NCBI GenBank assembly: GCA_963575675.1
Contig: CAUYUA010000110.1
Coordinates: 1 to 55,047 of the forward strand
DNA from: CAUYUA01 sp963575675
GTDB taxonomy: Bacteria > Pseudomonadota > Alphaproteobacteria > Azospirillales > Azospirillaceae
Reading direction: 5' to 3'
Length of the DNA: 55,047 nt
Made by a program: the position numbers and the translations under genes. Positions 54,950-55,047 of the stretch are shown here, piece after piece; position 1 is the stretch's first letter; each line of letters starts with the position of its first letter. The notes beneath the pieces were generated by a model that saw only the letters and a list, made by a program, of their open reading frames with translations, did not search any database and was not told the origin of the DNA.

Positions 54950-55047
54950 TAGACTCTGTCCAATTGAGAACCCGAAAAAAACTCCGAAAGAACGGGGCTC
55001 CGCCCTCGACCCGCCAAAGGCCGGAAGGCCTTTGGAAACCATGACTT
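54950..55047 (+). mobile_element. Family B MITE-like element, copy 4 (cut by window end)
   Basis: It starts TAGACTCTGTCCAATTGAG (one difference from copies 1-3) and continues with the GGGGCTCCGCCC and GGCCTTTGGAAACCATGACT segments until the last base. It has the same orientation as the other three copies. Confidence 0.85.

Overview
The window reads as a chromosomal segment of an alphaproteobacterium, most likely from the Rhodospirillales/Acetobacterales side. This rests on protein character only: an RHH_4-type regulator, BolA, RlmJ, a DnaK-DnaJ pair without GrpE, a two-gene NadA-NadB pair, a thioredoxin-reductase-like ferredoxin-NADP reductase, and a TPR-methyltransferase. No species call is possible. 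Base composition is moderate, and gene density is normal apart from repeat-filled gaps. The content is housekeeping genes mixed with signalling genes. There is no prophage, no full insertion sequence and no CRISPR array.

Layout. 1-2004: 3' part of a type ISP-like restriction-modification enzyme, cut by the window edge. 2276-7441: EnvZ-like kinase, small ORF, broken spermidine synthase remnant, RHH regulator, bolA, rlmJ, lytic transglycosylase. 8089-13220: TPR-methyltransferase, then a minus-strand set of rsmD, a NUDIX hydrolase, dCTP deaminase and an unusual two-domain thymidylate-synthase-like protein. 13357-19827: chemoreceptor, gamma-glutamyltransferase, acyl-CoA dehydrogenase. 20538-23601: nadA and nadB behind a promoter carrying two near-identical palindromes. 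24568-27456: a pentapeptide-repeat/PilZ protein coupled to a TPR-glycosyltransferase. 29319-36722: dnaA, degenerate EAL protein, pyrD, plsC, phoR. 37090-43751: tRNA-Glu(CTC), a frameshifted kinase-like/STN gene, dnaK, dnaJ. 44137-54942: ferredoxin-NADP reductase between two small transposon-like repeats, an RND pump, a Sel1-repeat protein, an atypical receiver protein, small unknown genes, and an O6-methylguanine-DNA methyltransferase.

Two repeat families dominate the non-coding DNA. Family A is a hairpin-rich palindromic element with ends like GGGTCCAGGGACTGTG. It occurs about a dozen times, from 40-bp solo hairpins to 260-bp double-armed copies, and always in convergent or tandem gaps, never in a divergent promoter gap. 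It looks like a dispersed bidirectional terminator. Family B is a 184-206 bp MITE-like element with 25-bp terminal inverted repeats beginning TATACTCTG. It has four copies, all in one orientation. Repeat edges supply the stop codons of several genes and border a truncated speE.

How genes may work together: the dCTP deaminase and the thymidylate-synthase-like protein lie in one minus-strand set and could form a dCTP to dUTP to dUMP to dTMP route, or modify a pyrimidine nucleotide. NadA and NadB make quinolinate. Several signalling proteins look catalytically altered: the EAL protein lacks its DDFG-type motif, the kinase has HRG for HRD, and the receiver has Glu at the phospho-acceptor position.
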